Of a stretch of DNA of 64,000 nucleotides, positions 35,257 through 44,418 are shown piece by piece; the first letter of the stretch is position 1; every line of letters begins with the position of its first letter. The notes beneath the pieces were generated by a model. That model was not told the DNA's origin. It made no database searches and was given only the letters and a program-made list of their open reading frames with translations. The DNA is taken from positions 7,799,001 to 7,863,000 of the forward strand of contig NZ_CP118574.1 of NCBI RefSeq assembly GCF_028898845.1, given 5' to 3'. Position numbers and translations under genes: made by a program. This DNA comes from Streptomyces sp. WZ-12 (GTDB lineage: Bacteria > Actinomycetota > Actinomycetes > Streptomycetales > Streptomycetaceae).

Positions 35257-36246
35257 TCAGGCGCGAAAGCCCAGGTGCACATGGTCCCGGTGGGTGTCGT
35301 CGGTGAAGAACTGGTCGGCGGCCCCGCCCGACAACTGGATCGGCCCGCCCACGTTGTACGACCCCGCGGCCGCCGCCGCCCGCATGAACGACTCGACCAA
35401 CCGCCGCGGCGTCGCCGGATCGACCACCGCATGCCCGTCGATCCGCCAGACATCGACCGCCCGCCCGCGCGGATGGTCGCTGGGCCGGTCCGTCCCGAAG
35501 ACGTTCAAGGGATGCCCGGACCGCACCACGCTCACCGCCATCCGGTGCTTGCGCGCCAGCTCCAACAGCGCGTCCAGCACGCTGGTGTGCACCGCACCGC
35601 TGCGTACGTCCGCGGCCGCCGCCGGCGGCAGTTCGATCGCCGGCCCCGCCGCCACCACCCGCTTCGCCGCGCTGCTCGGTGCCGCCGCCGGCGCCCCCGG
35701 CCGGGCCGGGTGCAGGGCCGTCACCGTCCACCGCGGGCTCGCCCGGCGCAGCCGCACGTCCACCGTCGTCCCGCCCGCCACCACCGTGCCGTCGGCCCGC
35801 CGAACCCACTGCCGGCACACCACCAGCACGCTCGCCGAATCCGCCAGGACGCCCCCGTACTGCGCGTCGACCACCTCCAACACCGCCTCCGCGCCGCCCG
35901 GCCGCAGCGCCCCCGCCTGATCGACCAACGAAGGCTCCAACCCCAACGCCCCCACCCGGGCCATCGCCGCGTCCCGTTCACCGGCCGGCCAGGCACCGAT
36001 CGCCTCGACCACCGCCACGGCCCGCTCCTTCACCTCCGGCCGCACGTCACCCGGGTTCGGCCGCCACCGGCCGACCTCCGGCAAACGGGACACCGTCCCC
36101 GACGCGCTCGGCCGCGCCGACGTGGTCGCGTCACCACCCCCACACCCCGCGACCCCCCACAACACCGCCGGCGCCGCCGCGAGCAGCGTCCGCCGCCGAC
36201 ACCGCACCCCGCCCCGCTCCTCGGCACCCTCCCGCACGCCCCTCAT
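35257..36246 (-). CDS. Lipoprotein with M15-like (VanY/D-Ala-D-Ala peptidase type) domain
   Basis: The start at ATG 36246 overlaps the protease stop (ATGA), giving 329 aa. The N-terminus RRRTLLAAAPAVLWGVAGCG is a Tat-like lipoprotein signal with the Cys near residue 35. The C-terminal 110 residues carry SDHPRGRAVDVWRIDG (His and Asp metal ligands) and FTDDTHRDHVHLGF (HxH). These are the zinc-site motifs of peptidase M15-like or hedgehog/DD-peptidase folds. It is likely to act on cell-wall peptides outside the membrane. The middle region (about 60-200) is unassigned. Confidence 0.75.
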   Translation of the reverse strand: MRGVREGAEERGGVRCRRRTLLAAAPAVLWGVAGCGGGDATTSARPSASGTVSRLPEVGRWRPNPGDVRPEVKERAVAVVEAIGAWPAGERDAAMARVGALGLEPSLVDQAGALRPGGAEAVLEVVDAQYGGVLADSASVLVVCRQWVRRADGTVVAGGTTVDVRLRRASPRWTVTALHPARPGAPAAAPSSAAKRVVAAGPAIELPPAAAADVRSGAVHTSVLDALLELARKHRMAVSVVRSGHPLNVFGTDRPSDHPRGRAVDVWRIDGHAVVDPATPRRLVESFMRAAAAAGSYNVGGPIQLSGGAADQFFTDDTHRDHVHLGFRA

Positions 36247-37313
36247 ACGAAGTTGACCTCCGCCCGCACCAGTAGCGGATCCTCCACCAACTGCCACAGC
36301 GGCACGGCGCAGTTGCCCACCCCGTAGCGGCCGCCGACGTGCAGGCCGAGCACGCGGTGGTCGGTGAGGTCGATGACCGGTGAGCCGCTGTTGCCGCCCA
36401 GCGTCGAGCAGTCGTGGCACATCACATTCCCTTCCGACGCCAACCCGGTGCTCATGCCGGGCTGGAGGCGCTTGACGTTGTAGACGTCCATGAAGATCCG
36501 CCGGATGGACTCCGGTTCGCCGCGGCGGCCGTCCCAGGCCGGATAGCCGATGCAGTAGACGGGGTGCCCCGGCAGGTCCGCCGGCGCGTCCGCGGCGATC
36601 GCGAGCGGAGCGGGCAGCGCGGGGCCCCCGAGGTACGGGGCGATCCGCAACAGGGCCAGATCCACCTCCTCGTGGACCCCCAACACCTCGGTGACCTCGT
36701 ACGACGGTTCGTCGTCGGACGGCTCGGCACCGGAGCCGCGGCCCTCGCCCAGCTCCAGGGCCGCGCGCAGCCCCGGTTGGAACCCCCAGCCGTCGCCGGC
36801 GCAACGGGCGAACTCCGCCGCCACATGACGGTTGGTCAGCACCGTCTCGGGTCCGACCAGGAAACCCGCCCCCAACCACTCCAGGTCGACGTGCCCGGAG
36901 ACCGCCAACCGGCCCACCCGGGCCAACGACTCCCGGATCGCCGCCCGTTGGGACTCCAACACCGCCCAGTCACCCTGCTGCGGGGCGAAGTCCTGCCGCT
37001 CGACGAGGAGCGCCGGCCGCCCTTCCCACAGGACGACCGCCTCCACTCCGAAGGACTCCTCGTCGCTGATCTCCTCGGCCCGCCCCGCGGCCAGCTTCTC
37101 CAGCCCGCTGGCGCCGGCCGCCAGCACCCGGGCCCGCTCCTGCCGGGCGTACTGCCCGATCCGGCCGGCCGGCAACTCGTCCGCGGGCAGGCCCGCGAGG
37201 GGGTCCGGCTCCTCCCAGGACAGTTGCTCGCGCACCCGCGCGGCCACCGCCCGCAGATCGGAGAAGACCCGCTCGGGCCCGGTCCCCACCGGCGATCGGC
37301 TCCCGTCGTCCAT
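36243..37313 (-). CDS. Trypsin-like serine protease (S1/V8 type) with N-terminal helical domain
   Basis: This 356-aa protein has no signal peptide. Residues 1-140 are a charged, mainly helical region (AARVREQLSWEEPDPLAGLP, IGQYARQERARVLAAGASGL). The protease domain shows the triad: His in ETVLTNRHVAAEF, Asp in HEEVDLALLRIAPY and Ser in TLGGNSGSPVIDL. This resembles cytoplasmic trypsin-like peptidases of bacterial conflict or stress modules rather than secreted trypsins. It is translationally coupled to the M15-like lipoprotein gene. Confidence 0.82.
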   Translation of the reverse strand: MDDGSRSPVGTGPERVFSDLRAVAARVREQLSWEEPDPLAGLPADELPAGRIGQYARQERARVLAAGASGLEKLAAGRAEEISDEESFGVEAVVLWEGRPALLVERQDFAPQQGDWAVLESQRAAIRESLARVGRLAVSGHVDLEWLGAGFLVGPETVLTNRHVAAEFARCAGDGWGFQPGLRAALELGEGRGSGAEPSDDEPSYEVTEVLGVHEEVDLALLRIAPYLGGPALPAPLAIAADAPADLPGHPVYCIGYPAWDGRRGEPESIRRIFMDVYNVKRLQPGMSTGLASEGNVMCHDCSTLGGNSGSPVIDLTDHRVLGLHVGGRYGVGNCAVPLWQLVEDPLLVRAEVNFV

Positions 37314-37331
37314 GCCACACCTACCGGGTGC

Positions 37332-37520
37332 TCACTCCGAGGGGTAGATGTCCCCGCTGCGCATGGCGCTCTCCTGTTCGCTCCGGCTCTGCAGCCGGCG
37401 GGACTTCTCCTGAAGCCGCTGCCGCTCCTTGGGGTCGCTGATGTGCTCCGCGGCGTCAGCAAGCTGCCTGGCCTTCTCCCGCATCTGCTGGAGGCGTGCG
37501 CGAGTCTCTTCCGAACTCAT
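37332..37520 (-). CDS. Small charged helical protein, DUF6381-like
   Basis: The start at ATG 37520 (MSSEETRARLQQMREKARQL) with AGGAAG upstream gives 62 aa. It is rich in Glu, Arg and Gln with a heptad-like pattern and ends SAMRSGDIYPSE. Similar short proteins occur near stress genes in streptomycetes; function unknown. It lies 18 bp upstream of the serine protease gene on the same strand and may share its transcript. Confidence 0.7.
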   Translation of the reverse strand: MSSEETRARLQQMREKARQLADAAEHISDPKERQRLQEKSRRLQSRSEQESAMRSGDIYPSE

Positions 37521-37791
37521 GACGGCTTCCTCTCCTACCGTGCCGATACCCGGCGTTCCCGAGGGGCGCGGCGCGCTCAGCCCGGCCGTCCCGGCCCGCG
37601 GGCACCCGCCCCGGAAAGCCGCTGCTACCAGCGAAACAGGGCCCGCCCCCGTCGGCACCTCGAAGCGTCACCGTGCGCGAGGACGCCGGCACCCGGAGCG
37701 CCCCGAGGGCACCCCGCAGAACCCGCGGGCGGCCGCCCGCCACAAGCGCATAATGGTGGGGCCAGGTAGGGAACCTCCGGAGGTGGATCCC

Positions 37792-37962
37792 GTGGCCCCT
37801 CTCCTCCTCGTCCTGCTGCTCGTGCTGCTCTTCGTGGGCGCCGGTTTCGTCATGAAGACGATCTGGCTCATCGCCGTCGCCCTGCTCGCCGTCTTCTTCA
37901 TCGGCTTCCTGTTCCGTTCGTCGGGCCCGCGGGGCACCCGGGGCCGCCGCCACCACCGGTAG
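37792..37962 (+). CDS. Small hydrophobic membrane protein
   Basis: GTG 37792 follows CCGGAGGTGG, a strong ribosome site. The 56-aa product is almost wholly hydrophobic (APLLLVLLLVLLFVGAGFVM, TIWLIAVALLAVFFIGFLF), forming two membrane helices, with a basic tail (RGTRGRRHHR). Such proteins are common and uncharacterised in streptomycetes. The VOC gene starts 10 bp later, so the pair is probably co-transcribed. Confidence 0.7.
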   Translation: MAPLLLVLLLVLLFVGAGFVMKTIWLIAVALLAVFFIGFLFRSSGPRGTRGRRHHR

Positions 37963-37971
37963 GCGAATGCC

Positions 37972-38778
37972 ATGCCCGCCACCCGAGCCCGCACCACCGG
38001 CACCACCACCGCGACCGTCGGCGGCGCTCCCTGCTGGGTGAGCCTGATGACCCGCGACACGCAAGCCGCCCAGGACTTCTACGCCAAGGTCCTCGGCTGG
38101 ACCTTCCGCCCCGGCACCGAAGGGGACGAGTGCGTCATCGCGCTCGCCGAGGGCAGCCCGGTCGCCGGCGTCGGCGCCCTCGGCATCCAGTGGCACGTCC
38201 CCGTCGCCTGGACCCCGTACTTCGCCGTGGCCAGCGCCAACGACACCGCCGCCCGGATCCGCGAGCGCGGCGCCACCCTCGCCGTCGGCCCCCTCGTCCT
38301 GGGCAAGGGCCGCGCCGCGCTCGCCGCCGACCGAGACGGTGCGGTGTTCGGCCTGTGGGAGGGCCAGACCCTCTCCTGGGCCGTCGGCCAGGGCGGCGCG
38401 CCGACGTGCCTGGAACTGCGCACCCGTGACGCCTTCGAAGCGGCCATCTTCTACGGCGAGGTCTTCGGTTGGTCCCCCGACCGCCCCGGCGGCTGCGACA
38501 TCAGCTACGAGCACGACGAGGTGGTGGTGCGCGACGAGCGCGGGCACACCGTGGCCGCGCTCCGCGGCGGCGCCGTCGAATCCGCCCCGGACCCGCACGT
38601 CCGCCCCCGCTGGCACGTCTCCTTCCCGGTGCACGACATCGAGCGGGTCACCGAGGCCGCGGTCGCCGCCGGCGGCTTCGCGCTCCCGGTGACACCCCTG
38701 GTGGACGACTCCGGCTGCGAGGCCGTCATCCGCGACCCCCAGGGCGGCCTCTTCACCGTCGCCACCACATCCGGCTGA
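37972..38778 (+). CDS. VOC (glyoxalase/bleomycin-resistance fold) family protein, two domains
   Basis: This 268-aa protein consists of two tandem VOC modules. The first begins CWVSLMTRDTQAAQDFYAKV and LGWTFRPG; the second begins CLELRTRDAFEAAIFYGEVF and GWSPDRPGGC. Both share the pattern of a beta strand, a helix, FY, then GW. Two-domain members resemble the CFP32/27-kDa antigen group of actinobacteria. Metal ligands are not obvious. The substrate is unknown. Confidence 0.85.
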   Translation: MPATRARTTGTTTATVGGAPCWVSLMTRDTQAAQDFYAKVLGWTFRPGTEGDECVIALAEGSPVAGVGALGIQWHVPVAWTPYFAVASANDTAARIRERGATLAVGPLVLGKGRAALAADRDGAVFGLWEGQTLSWAVGQGGAPTCLELRTRDAFEAAIFYGEVFGWSPDRPGGCDISYEHDEVVVRDERGHTVAALRGGAVESAPDPHVRPRWHVSFPVHDIERVTEAAVAAGGFALPVTPLVDDSGCEAVIRDPQGGLFTVATTSG

Positions 38779-38960
38779 TCCCGCCCGGCCGACACGCCCG
38801 GTCGTCGACGGGGCCCGCGGCGTGTCTCCACCGGATGGCCCGCCAGCATTGGCGCCCGCGGCCAAGAGGGACGTTGGCTGAACCACAGCAGGCACAACGC
38901 CAGATGAGCGCCGGCGCCGCACGGTGTGGACGCTCTCACCTCGTTCAGTGGAGTCCCTAC

Positions 38961-40076
38961 ATGTCACCTGAACCAGCTCCTCGTGGGGGCCAAGCCGACC
39001 CGTCCCCGACCGAGCACGGCGAACACGTCCCGGCCACCAGCCAAGAGAACGTCTCGTTCCGCACCCTCGTGTGGACGGCGGCCACCACGAGACCGGTGGA
39101 AGAGGTCGCCGCCCTCGTGGAACTGCTCAAGCGCAGCGGCGAAGACCCCAATCCGGGCGACGAGGCCCTCCGGGTCGCGGCCATGAGCCGCCCGGTGAGT
39201 GAGGTCGGGCCGCTGCTCGCCCTGCTCGGCGAGGCCCCGCACACCGCGGAGGCGAGCTACGAGGCGCTGCGTGCGGCGGCGGTCGGCAGATCCATCGACG
39301 AGGTCGCCCAGCTCATCAAGCTGTTCGACCGGGTCCAGGAAGGCCGCGTGCCGGTCGGCGGACCACCGCCGGGCGACGGCACTCCCGACGCCTTCGCCGA
39401 CACCATGGGCATGGCCACGACGACCCTGCCCACCGTCAACAACGACCCGCACGTCGATCCGTACGCGGACCCCTACGGCGACCCTTACGGCCCCCTGGGA
39501 CACGACTACGGCCGCCCCGGCCAGGGCCCGGCCGACGCCGCCGACCCGGCGATGCGGGAGAACCACCGAGACGCCCCGCCGCGCCCCCAGCGCGCCCCCT
39601 GGCCCGCGGCCAACCAGCCGTACCGCGGCGCCGATTGGCAGGCGGCCGGGGCCCCTGCCCAGCCGGGACAGGAGGTCGGTGGAGTGCTGCGGTCGGTGCT
39701 GCGCTGGCCCGCCGCCGCGGCCCTGGTCCTGTGCGGGCTGAGCCACCTGCCGCTGGGCGTCTCCGAGAGCCACGGCGGCCCCTCGGACGCCATCTCGATG
39801 ACCATCGCCGTGGTGTACCTGCTGCTCGCGGGCTGCCTGGCGATGCGCGACACGGCCGTCGTCTGGACGACGAGTGCCGTGGCCGCGGTCACCGTGATCG
39901 TCCTGCACGCGCTGTCCCGGGCCGGTGTCCTGGTGCCGCTGCGCAGCAGCCTGGGCGACACCACGATGTGGCCGGAGCTGCTGGCGGTCGGACTCGCCAT
40001 CGTCAGCGCCGGCCTGGCCGGCGCCGCGCTGCTCCTGCGCCCGCGCCGGGTGACGCCCGCGACGGCCGGTGCCTGA
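38961..40076 (+). CDS. Membrane protein with three N-terminal helical repeats
   Basis: The start at ATG 38961 (MSPEPAPRGGQADPSPTEHG) gives 371 aa. Residues about 45-135 form three related helical units: RPVEEVAALVELLKRSG, RPVSEVGPLLALLGEAP and RSIDEVAQLIKLFDRVQ. A Pro/Asp/Tyr-rich linker follows (DPYADPYGDPYGP), then four membrane helices to the end (WPAAAALVLCGLSHLPLG onward). The repeats look like protein-interaction helices on the cytoplasmic side. Known in streptomycetes as a membrane protein of unknown function. It stands alone, with a strong hairpin downstream. Confidence 0.75.
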   Translation: MSPEPAPRGGQADPSPTEHGEHVPATSQENVSFRTLVWTAATTRPVEEVAALVELLKRSGEDPNPGDEALRVAAMSRPVSEVGPLLALLGEAPHTAEASYEALRAAAVGRSIDEVAQLIKLFDRVQEGRVPVGGPPPGDGTPDAFADTMGMATTTLPTVNNDPHVDPYADPYGDPYGPLGHDYGRPGQGPADAADPAMRENHRDAPPRPQRAPWPAANQPYRGADWQAAGAPAQPGQEVGGVLRSVLRWPAAAALVLCGLSHLPLGVSESHGGPSDAISMTIAVVYLLLAGCLAMRDTAVVWTTSAVAAVTVIVLHALSRAGVLVPLRSSLGDTTMWPELLAVGLAIVSAGLAGAALLLRPRRVTPATAGA

Positions 40077-40088
40077 TCGGCGAACGGG

Positions 40089-40120
40089 TGCGGCGGCCGT
40101 CCTTCGGGGCGGCCGCCGCA
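40089..40120. terminator. Bidirectional-type hairpin
   Basis: A perfect 11-bp stem TGCGGCGGCCG (40089-40099) pairs with 40110-40120 around a 10-base loop, between the membrane-protein gene and the convergent small zinc-protein gene. Confidence 0.65.
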
Positions 40121-40157
40121 GCACGTTGTGGGCCCACGCGCCGCCGGGCCCGCACCC

Positions 40158-40394
40158 TCAGGCGACGCTGTCGGCCAGCTCCATGACCCCCTGGGTCCGT
40201 GCGCAGTGCGCGCAGCAGAAGAAGCGGCCGCTCGCCTCCAGCCCGTGTCCCAGAATCCGGCACCGGCAGTTGGCGCACGTTGGCGCGAGCGACTGCGCGG
40301 CGCACTCCACGCAGTCGAAGACATGCACCTCGTCGTCGATGCGCACCTCGAAACCCCGGGCGTAGTCGTTCCCGCAGACCTCGCAGACCGTCAT
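40158..40394 (-). CDS. Small Cys-rich, probably zinc-binding protein
   Basis: The start at ATG 40394 gives 78 aa with four Cys pairs: TVCEVCGNDY, FDCVECAAQS, PTCANCRCRILGHG and FFCCAHCARTQG. The spacing suggests two zinc-ribbon sites and resembles the bacterial metallothionein-like/DUF family of small ribbon proteins. No catalytic residues are seen. It lies upstream of, and on the same strand as, no obvious operon partner; the hairpin at 40089-40120 ends it. Confidence 0.75.
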   Translation of the reverse strand: MTVCEVCGNDYARGFEVRIDDEVHVFDCVECAAQSLAPTCANCRCRILGHGLEASGRFFCCAHCARTQGVMELADSVA

Positions 40395-40522
40395 GGTGAT
40401 CCCTCCATCCCGCGGATGATCCGTCGAAGGCGCCGGCCCCGTGCCGCCACCCCCACCGGCCCGCCGGCGCACCCCCTACCCCGTTCCCATCGTCGCACCG
40501 CCCCCGCCGGCCCGCAGGGTGC

Positions 40523-41038
40523 TCAATCCCGCGTCGTGTAGCGGCGCAACACCCACGCCGGCAGCACGAACCAACACACCACGAACCACGTCACCAGGCC
40601 CGCCACCACCCACGGCGCGGCACCGGCGCCCAGCGCCAGCCGGAGGATGAGCAGCAGCGCCGACGCCACCGTGGCCAGCAGCAACACCACCCCGACCAGC
40701 GCCAGCCGCGAGGCCCACAGCACGGTCTGCGGCTTGAGCCGGTGCCCGGACACCAGCCGGTGGAAGGTCACCGTGCCCACCAGCGCCCCGGTGGTGGCCG
40801 CGCCCAGCAGCACGGTGATGACGTAGACGGTCCGGTCCGTGGCGTCGAGCGAGGCGAACCGTGGGGTGAAGGCCACGGTGAGCAGGAAGCCGAAGAGGAT
40901 CTGCACGCCGGTCTGGATGACCCGGACCTCCTGGAGCAGCTCGGTCCACCGGCGGTCGGCGCGCTGCTCCTCGGTCTCCCGGCGGCCGTGCGACCAGGCC
41001 GGCTTCGACGTGCCGCCGTCGTCCCGTTGACCGTTCAG
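40523..41038 (-). CDS. DUF6328 family membrane protein (probable CTG start)
   Basis: The conserved N-terminal segment RRWTELLQEVRVIQTGVQIL precedes helices GFLLTVAFTPRFASL and four or so further membrane segments, as in DUF6328 proteins. In this frame the segment lies upstream of GTG 40906, and the only start-like codon before the stop at about 41053 is CTG 41038, five bases after a GAGGAG ribosome site. I therefore place the start at CTG 41038 (171 aa). It begins 13 bp after the Clp ATPase stop on the same strand, so it is probably the second gene of that unit. Function unknown. Confidence 0.65.
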   Translation of the reverse strand: MNGQRDDGGTSKPAWSHGRRETEEQRADRRWTELLQEVRVIQTGVQILFGFLLTVAFTPRFASLDATDRTVYVITVLLGAATTGALVGTVTFHRLVSGHRLKPQTVLWASRLALVGVVLLLATVASALLLILRLALGAGAAPWVVAGLVTWFVVCWFVLPAWVLRRYTTRD

Positions 41039-41050
41039 GGCAACTCCTCG

Positions 41051-43633
41051 CTACTGCGCCCGCTCCGGTGCGCTGGCCTGGAACGCGAGCGCCTCGTCCG
41101 TGACGTCCACCCGCACCAGGTCGCCCCTCGACAGCGCCCCGTCGAGGAGCATCCGGGACAGCGGGTTGTCGACCTCGCGCTGGATGGTCCGGCGCAGCGG
41201 CCGGGCGCCGTACTCCGGCTGGTGGCCGCGGCGGGTGAGCCAGTCCACGGCCGCGGGGGAGAACTCCACGGCGATGTCCTGGGCGTGCAGCCGGCGGCGG
41301 GTGCCCTCCAGCAGCAGCCCGGTGATCTGGTGGAGCTGTTCGTCGGTGAGTTGGCGGAAGATGATGATCTCGTCGAGCCGGTTGAGGAATTCGGGCCGGA
41401 AGTGGCCGCGCAGGGCGCCGAGCGCCCGGTCCCGCGCGCCGTCGTCCGCGCCTGCCTCCGTCGACCCGAAGCCGAGCACCCCGCGCCCGCCGCTGAGCGC
41501 GTCCGAGCCGAGGTTGCTGGTCATCACGATCACGGTGTTCTTGAAGTCCACCGTGCGGCCCTGAGAGTCCGTCAGATGTCCGTCGTCGAGGACCTGGAGC
41601 AGCATGTTGAAGACGTCCGGGTGCGCCTTCTCCACCTCGTCCAACAGCAGCAGGGAATACGGGTGGTGGCGGACCGCCTCGGTCAACTGACCCGCGTCGT
41701 CATGGCCGATGTATCCGGGCGGGGCGCCGATCAGCCGGCTGACGGTGTGCCGCTCCTGATACTCGCTCATGTCCAGGCGCACCATCCGGTCCTCGCTGCC
41801 GAACAGCGCCTCGGCCAGCGCCCGGGCCAGCTCGGTCTTGCCCACCCCCGTCGGGCCGAGGAAGAGGAAGCTGCCGATCGGCCGGTTCGGGTCGGCGAGC
41901 CCGGCCCGGGAGCGCAGCACCGCCTCCGCGACCGCGGCCACCGCGTCCTCCTGGCCGATCACCCGGTCCTTCAGCCGCCCCTCCAGCCCCAGCAGCCGGT
42001 CCTTCTCCTCCTCCGTCAGGCTGCTCACCGGCACCCCGGTCTGCCGCGACACGATCTCCGCGACGTCCTCGGCGGTGACCTCCACGATCCGTCCGTCGCC
42101 GCCCATCGGCCGCTCGCCCGGCGCCTCTTGGACGGTCCGGATCTGCTCGGTGAGCGCGGCGATCCGGTCCCGTAGTTCGGTGGCCCGCTCGTACTGTTCG
42201 GCGGCGACCGCCTGGTCCTTGTCCCGTACTAGTTGCTCCGCCTCGCGCTCCAGGTCGCGCACGCTGGGCGTCTTGGTGGCGGACCGCAGCCGGACCCGGG
42301 CGCCCGCCTGGTCGATCAGGTCGATCGCCTTGTCCGGCAGGAACCGGTCGGTGACGTACCGGTCCGACAGCTCCACCGCCGCCAGCACCGCCTCTTTGGT
42401 ATACCGAACCTGATGGTGGGCCTCGTAACGGTCCTGGAGGCCGCGCAGGATCTGCACCGTGTCGGACACGCTCGGCTCCGGCACCAGGATCGGCTGGAAG
42501 CGCCGGGCCAGCGCCGCGTCCTTCTCGATGTACCGCCGGTACTCCTCCAGCGTGCTGGCCCCGATCACATGCAACTCCCCGCGCGCCAGCGCCGGTTTGA
42601 GCATGTTGCTGGCCTCCAGCGCACCGCCCTCCCCGGTGCCGCCGCCCGCCCCGACCACGGTGTGCAGCTCGTCGATGAAGACGATCAGCGACTCGGAGTG
42701 CGCCCGGACCTCCTCGATGATGTTGTTCATCCGCTCCTCGAAGTCGCCGCGGTAGCGGGTACCGGCCACCACCGCGGTCAGGTCCAGCGCCACGATCCGC
42801 CGCCCGGCCAGCGTGTCCGGCACCTCGCCGTCCGCCAGCCGCTGCGCCAACCCCTCCACGATCGCGGTCTTCCCCACGCCCGCGTCGCCGACCAGCACCG
42901 GATTGTTCTTCCCGCGCCGCGAGAGCACCTCGATGGTCTGCTCGATCTGCTCCTCCCGCCCGATCACCGGGTCGATCCGGCCGGCCCGGGCGAGGTCCGT
43001 CAGGTCCCGGCTGTACTTGTCCAGCGTCGGCGTCTCGTGATGCGGCGCCGGGCCGTGCTCGGCGCTGGACCCCGACGGCGGGTGCGCCCCGACCCCGCCG
43101 TGTCCGCCCGAGCCCGCCTGCGGGTCGAAGTGCGCCAGGTGCAGGATGCGCCCCGCCGCCGAATCCGGGTTCGCGGCCAGCGCCTCCAGCACGTGCTCCG
43201 GCCCGATGTACGACGCCCCCGTGCCGCGCGCCAGCTCGTGCGCCCCCAGCAGAGCCCGCTTGACCGCCGGAGTCACCGCGACGCTCTTGCGCAGCGGCCC
43301 GTTGCCGGCGTTGCGGTCGATCTCGGCCGCCAGTGCGTCCGGGTCGGCGCCGGACTGCCGCATCAGCGTCCGGGTCGGCTCCGAGCTGAGCGCCGCCCGC
43401 AGCAGGTGCTCGGTGCCCAGCTCGGGGCTGCCGTGCTCGGCGGCGTACGCGGCGGCGGAGGTCACCAGATCGCGGGCCGGCCCGCTCATCAGCCGGGCGA
43501 TGTCCGCCTGCCGCGGCATCGCGGTGCCCCCCTCCTCCCCGGCCGACTCCGCGTTGCGCCCGAAGAACCGCGCGAGAAAGTCACCGAACGAGTCCGGGCC
43601 ATAACCCTCCGGACCCATGAATCCGTTGCTCAT
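41051..43633 (-). CDS. ClpB/ClpC-type AAA+ chaperone ATPase
   Basis: The start at ATG 43633 (MSNGFMGPEGYGPDSFGDFL) gives 860 aa. A Gly/Phe-rich N-terminus precedes the Clp_N repeat domain (TEHLLRAALSSEPTRTLMRQ and GPEHVLEALAANPDS). AAA-1 follows with Walker A VLVGDAGVGKTAIVEGLAQR, then a short middle domain (KDQAVAAEQYERATELRDRI, UVR-like as in ClpC). AAA-2 has Walker A GPTGVGKTELARALAEALFG and ends with the D2-small domain (EYGARPLRRTIQREVDNPLS). The short middle domain fits ClpC/ClpE-like rather than full ClpB disaggregases. No HspR (HAIR) box was seen upstream. Confidence 0.9.
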   Translation of the reverse strand: MSNGFMGPEGYGPDSFGDFLARFFGRNAESAGEEGGTAMPRQADIARLMSGPARDLVTSAAAYAAEHGSPELGTEHLLRAALSSEPTRTLMRQSGADPDALAAEIDRNAGNGPLRKSVAVTPAVKRALLGAHELARGTGASYIGPEHVLEALAANPDSAAGRILHLAHFDPQAGSGGHGGVGAHPPSGSSAEHGPAPHHETPTLDKYSRDLTDLARAGRIDPVIGREEQIEQTIEVLSRRGKNNPVLVGDAGVGKTAIVEGLAQRLADGEVPDTLAGRRIVALDLTAVVAGTRYRGDFEERMNNIIEEVRAHSESLIVFIDELHTVVGAGGGTGEGGALEASNMLKPALARGELHVIGASTLEEYRRYIEKDAALARRFQPILVPEPSVSDTVQILRGLQDRYEAHHQVRYTKEAVLAAVELSDRYVTDRFLPDKAIDLIDQAGARVRLRSATKTPSVRDLEREAEQLVRDKDQAVAAEQYERATELRDRIAALTEQIRTVQEAPGERPMGGDGRIVEVTAEDVAEIVSRQTGVPVSSLTEEEKDRLLGLEGRLKDRVIGQEDAVAAVAEAVLRSRAGLADPNRPIGSFLFLGPTGVGKTELARALAEALFGSEDRMVRLDMSEYQERHTVSRLIGAPPGYIGHDDAGQLTEAVRHHPYSLLLLDEVEKAHPDVFNMLLQVLDDGHLTDSQGRTVDFKNTVIVMTSNLGSDALSGGRGVLGFGSTEAGADDGARDRALGALRGHFRPEFLNRLDEIIIFRQLTDEQLHQITGLLLEGTRRRLHAQDIAVEFSPAAVDWLTRRGHQPEYGARPLRRTIQREVDNPLSRMLLDGALSRGDLVRVDVTDEALAFQASAPERAQ

Positions 43634-44238
43634 GTGCGTCCGTTCCGCTGTCACGACGGTGCCGCGACACGCTGCCTAGTCAGGTACCTAGTGCTCATTC
43701 CCTGTGCAGTCGCCCGGTGCGTCGCCGCCGCGACGTGCGACTCCTCTGCTTCAGGATCGACGCCCGACGGAGCGTTCGCACCCGGGAGCCGGGAGGCCAA
43801 CGGGGCAACGCACACAGACCGGGGCCCCGGCCGCGGACCATAGGCCCTCTCCTCAACGGCAGCTCGACGCACCCACCCACCGGCGGCCCGGCCCGCGAAC
43901 CCCCTCACAGGCCCTCGGCGCTCTTCTGTCGGCGCACGACGCTGCCGAGCTCGTCCGCGCCGGAGCGGACGAGCCCGTACTTCAGCGGACGGGCCCGTAC
44001 CGCAGCACCACCCACCCCACGTCGAAGGCGTTCCCCGCGGTTCGGGTCACCACAGGTGGAAGGCGGATCCGAAGTTGAAGCCGAAGGCGGCGACGGCGAG
44101 GCCGACGAGGGCAATCGCGGGCCCGAGTGCCAGGGGCAAGGGGGGCCAACCGGGGTCGGGGCGGGTCGGGTCGACCCGCCGTGAACGGGGCCGTGCCCGC
44201 GGCCTGTCTGCCGGCGGTGGCGAGGTCCTGCTGCACGT

Positions 44239-44418
44239 TCACCGGTTGGCCGGTGAGGGCCTGGTTGGCCATCGGACGACCTTGTGCAGCTCGTTGCCCG
44301 TGGTGTCCCAGGAACGCGCGATCTTGCGGAGCGTGTCACCGTTGCCGCCGGGGAGGTCCGCCTCGCCTGCCTGGAGGGCCTTCAGGACCTTGCCGTCGAT
44401 CCAAATGTTGACGCTCAA
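44239..44418 (-). pseudogene. Remnant of a small T7SS/WXG100-associated-type protein
   Basis: From TTG 44418 the frame reads SVNIWIDGKVLKALQAGEAD, LPGGNGDTLRKIARSWDTTG, NELHKVV, then diverges and stops at 44239. The helical, WDTTG-containing pattern resembles the N-terminal helical hairpin of T7SS substrate or polymorphic-toxin proteins. Sequence just upstream on the same strand encodes a WXG100-like piece, and what follows is in shifted frames. It is presumably non-functional. Confidence 0.35.

Noticed and set aside
43634..43720. HspR (HAIR) or CIRCE heat-shock operator upstream of the Clp ATPase gene
   Set aside because: No CTTGAGT-N7-ACTCAAG or CIRCE-like inverted repeat was found; only a CTAGT direct repeat is present.
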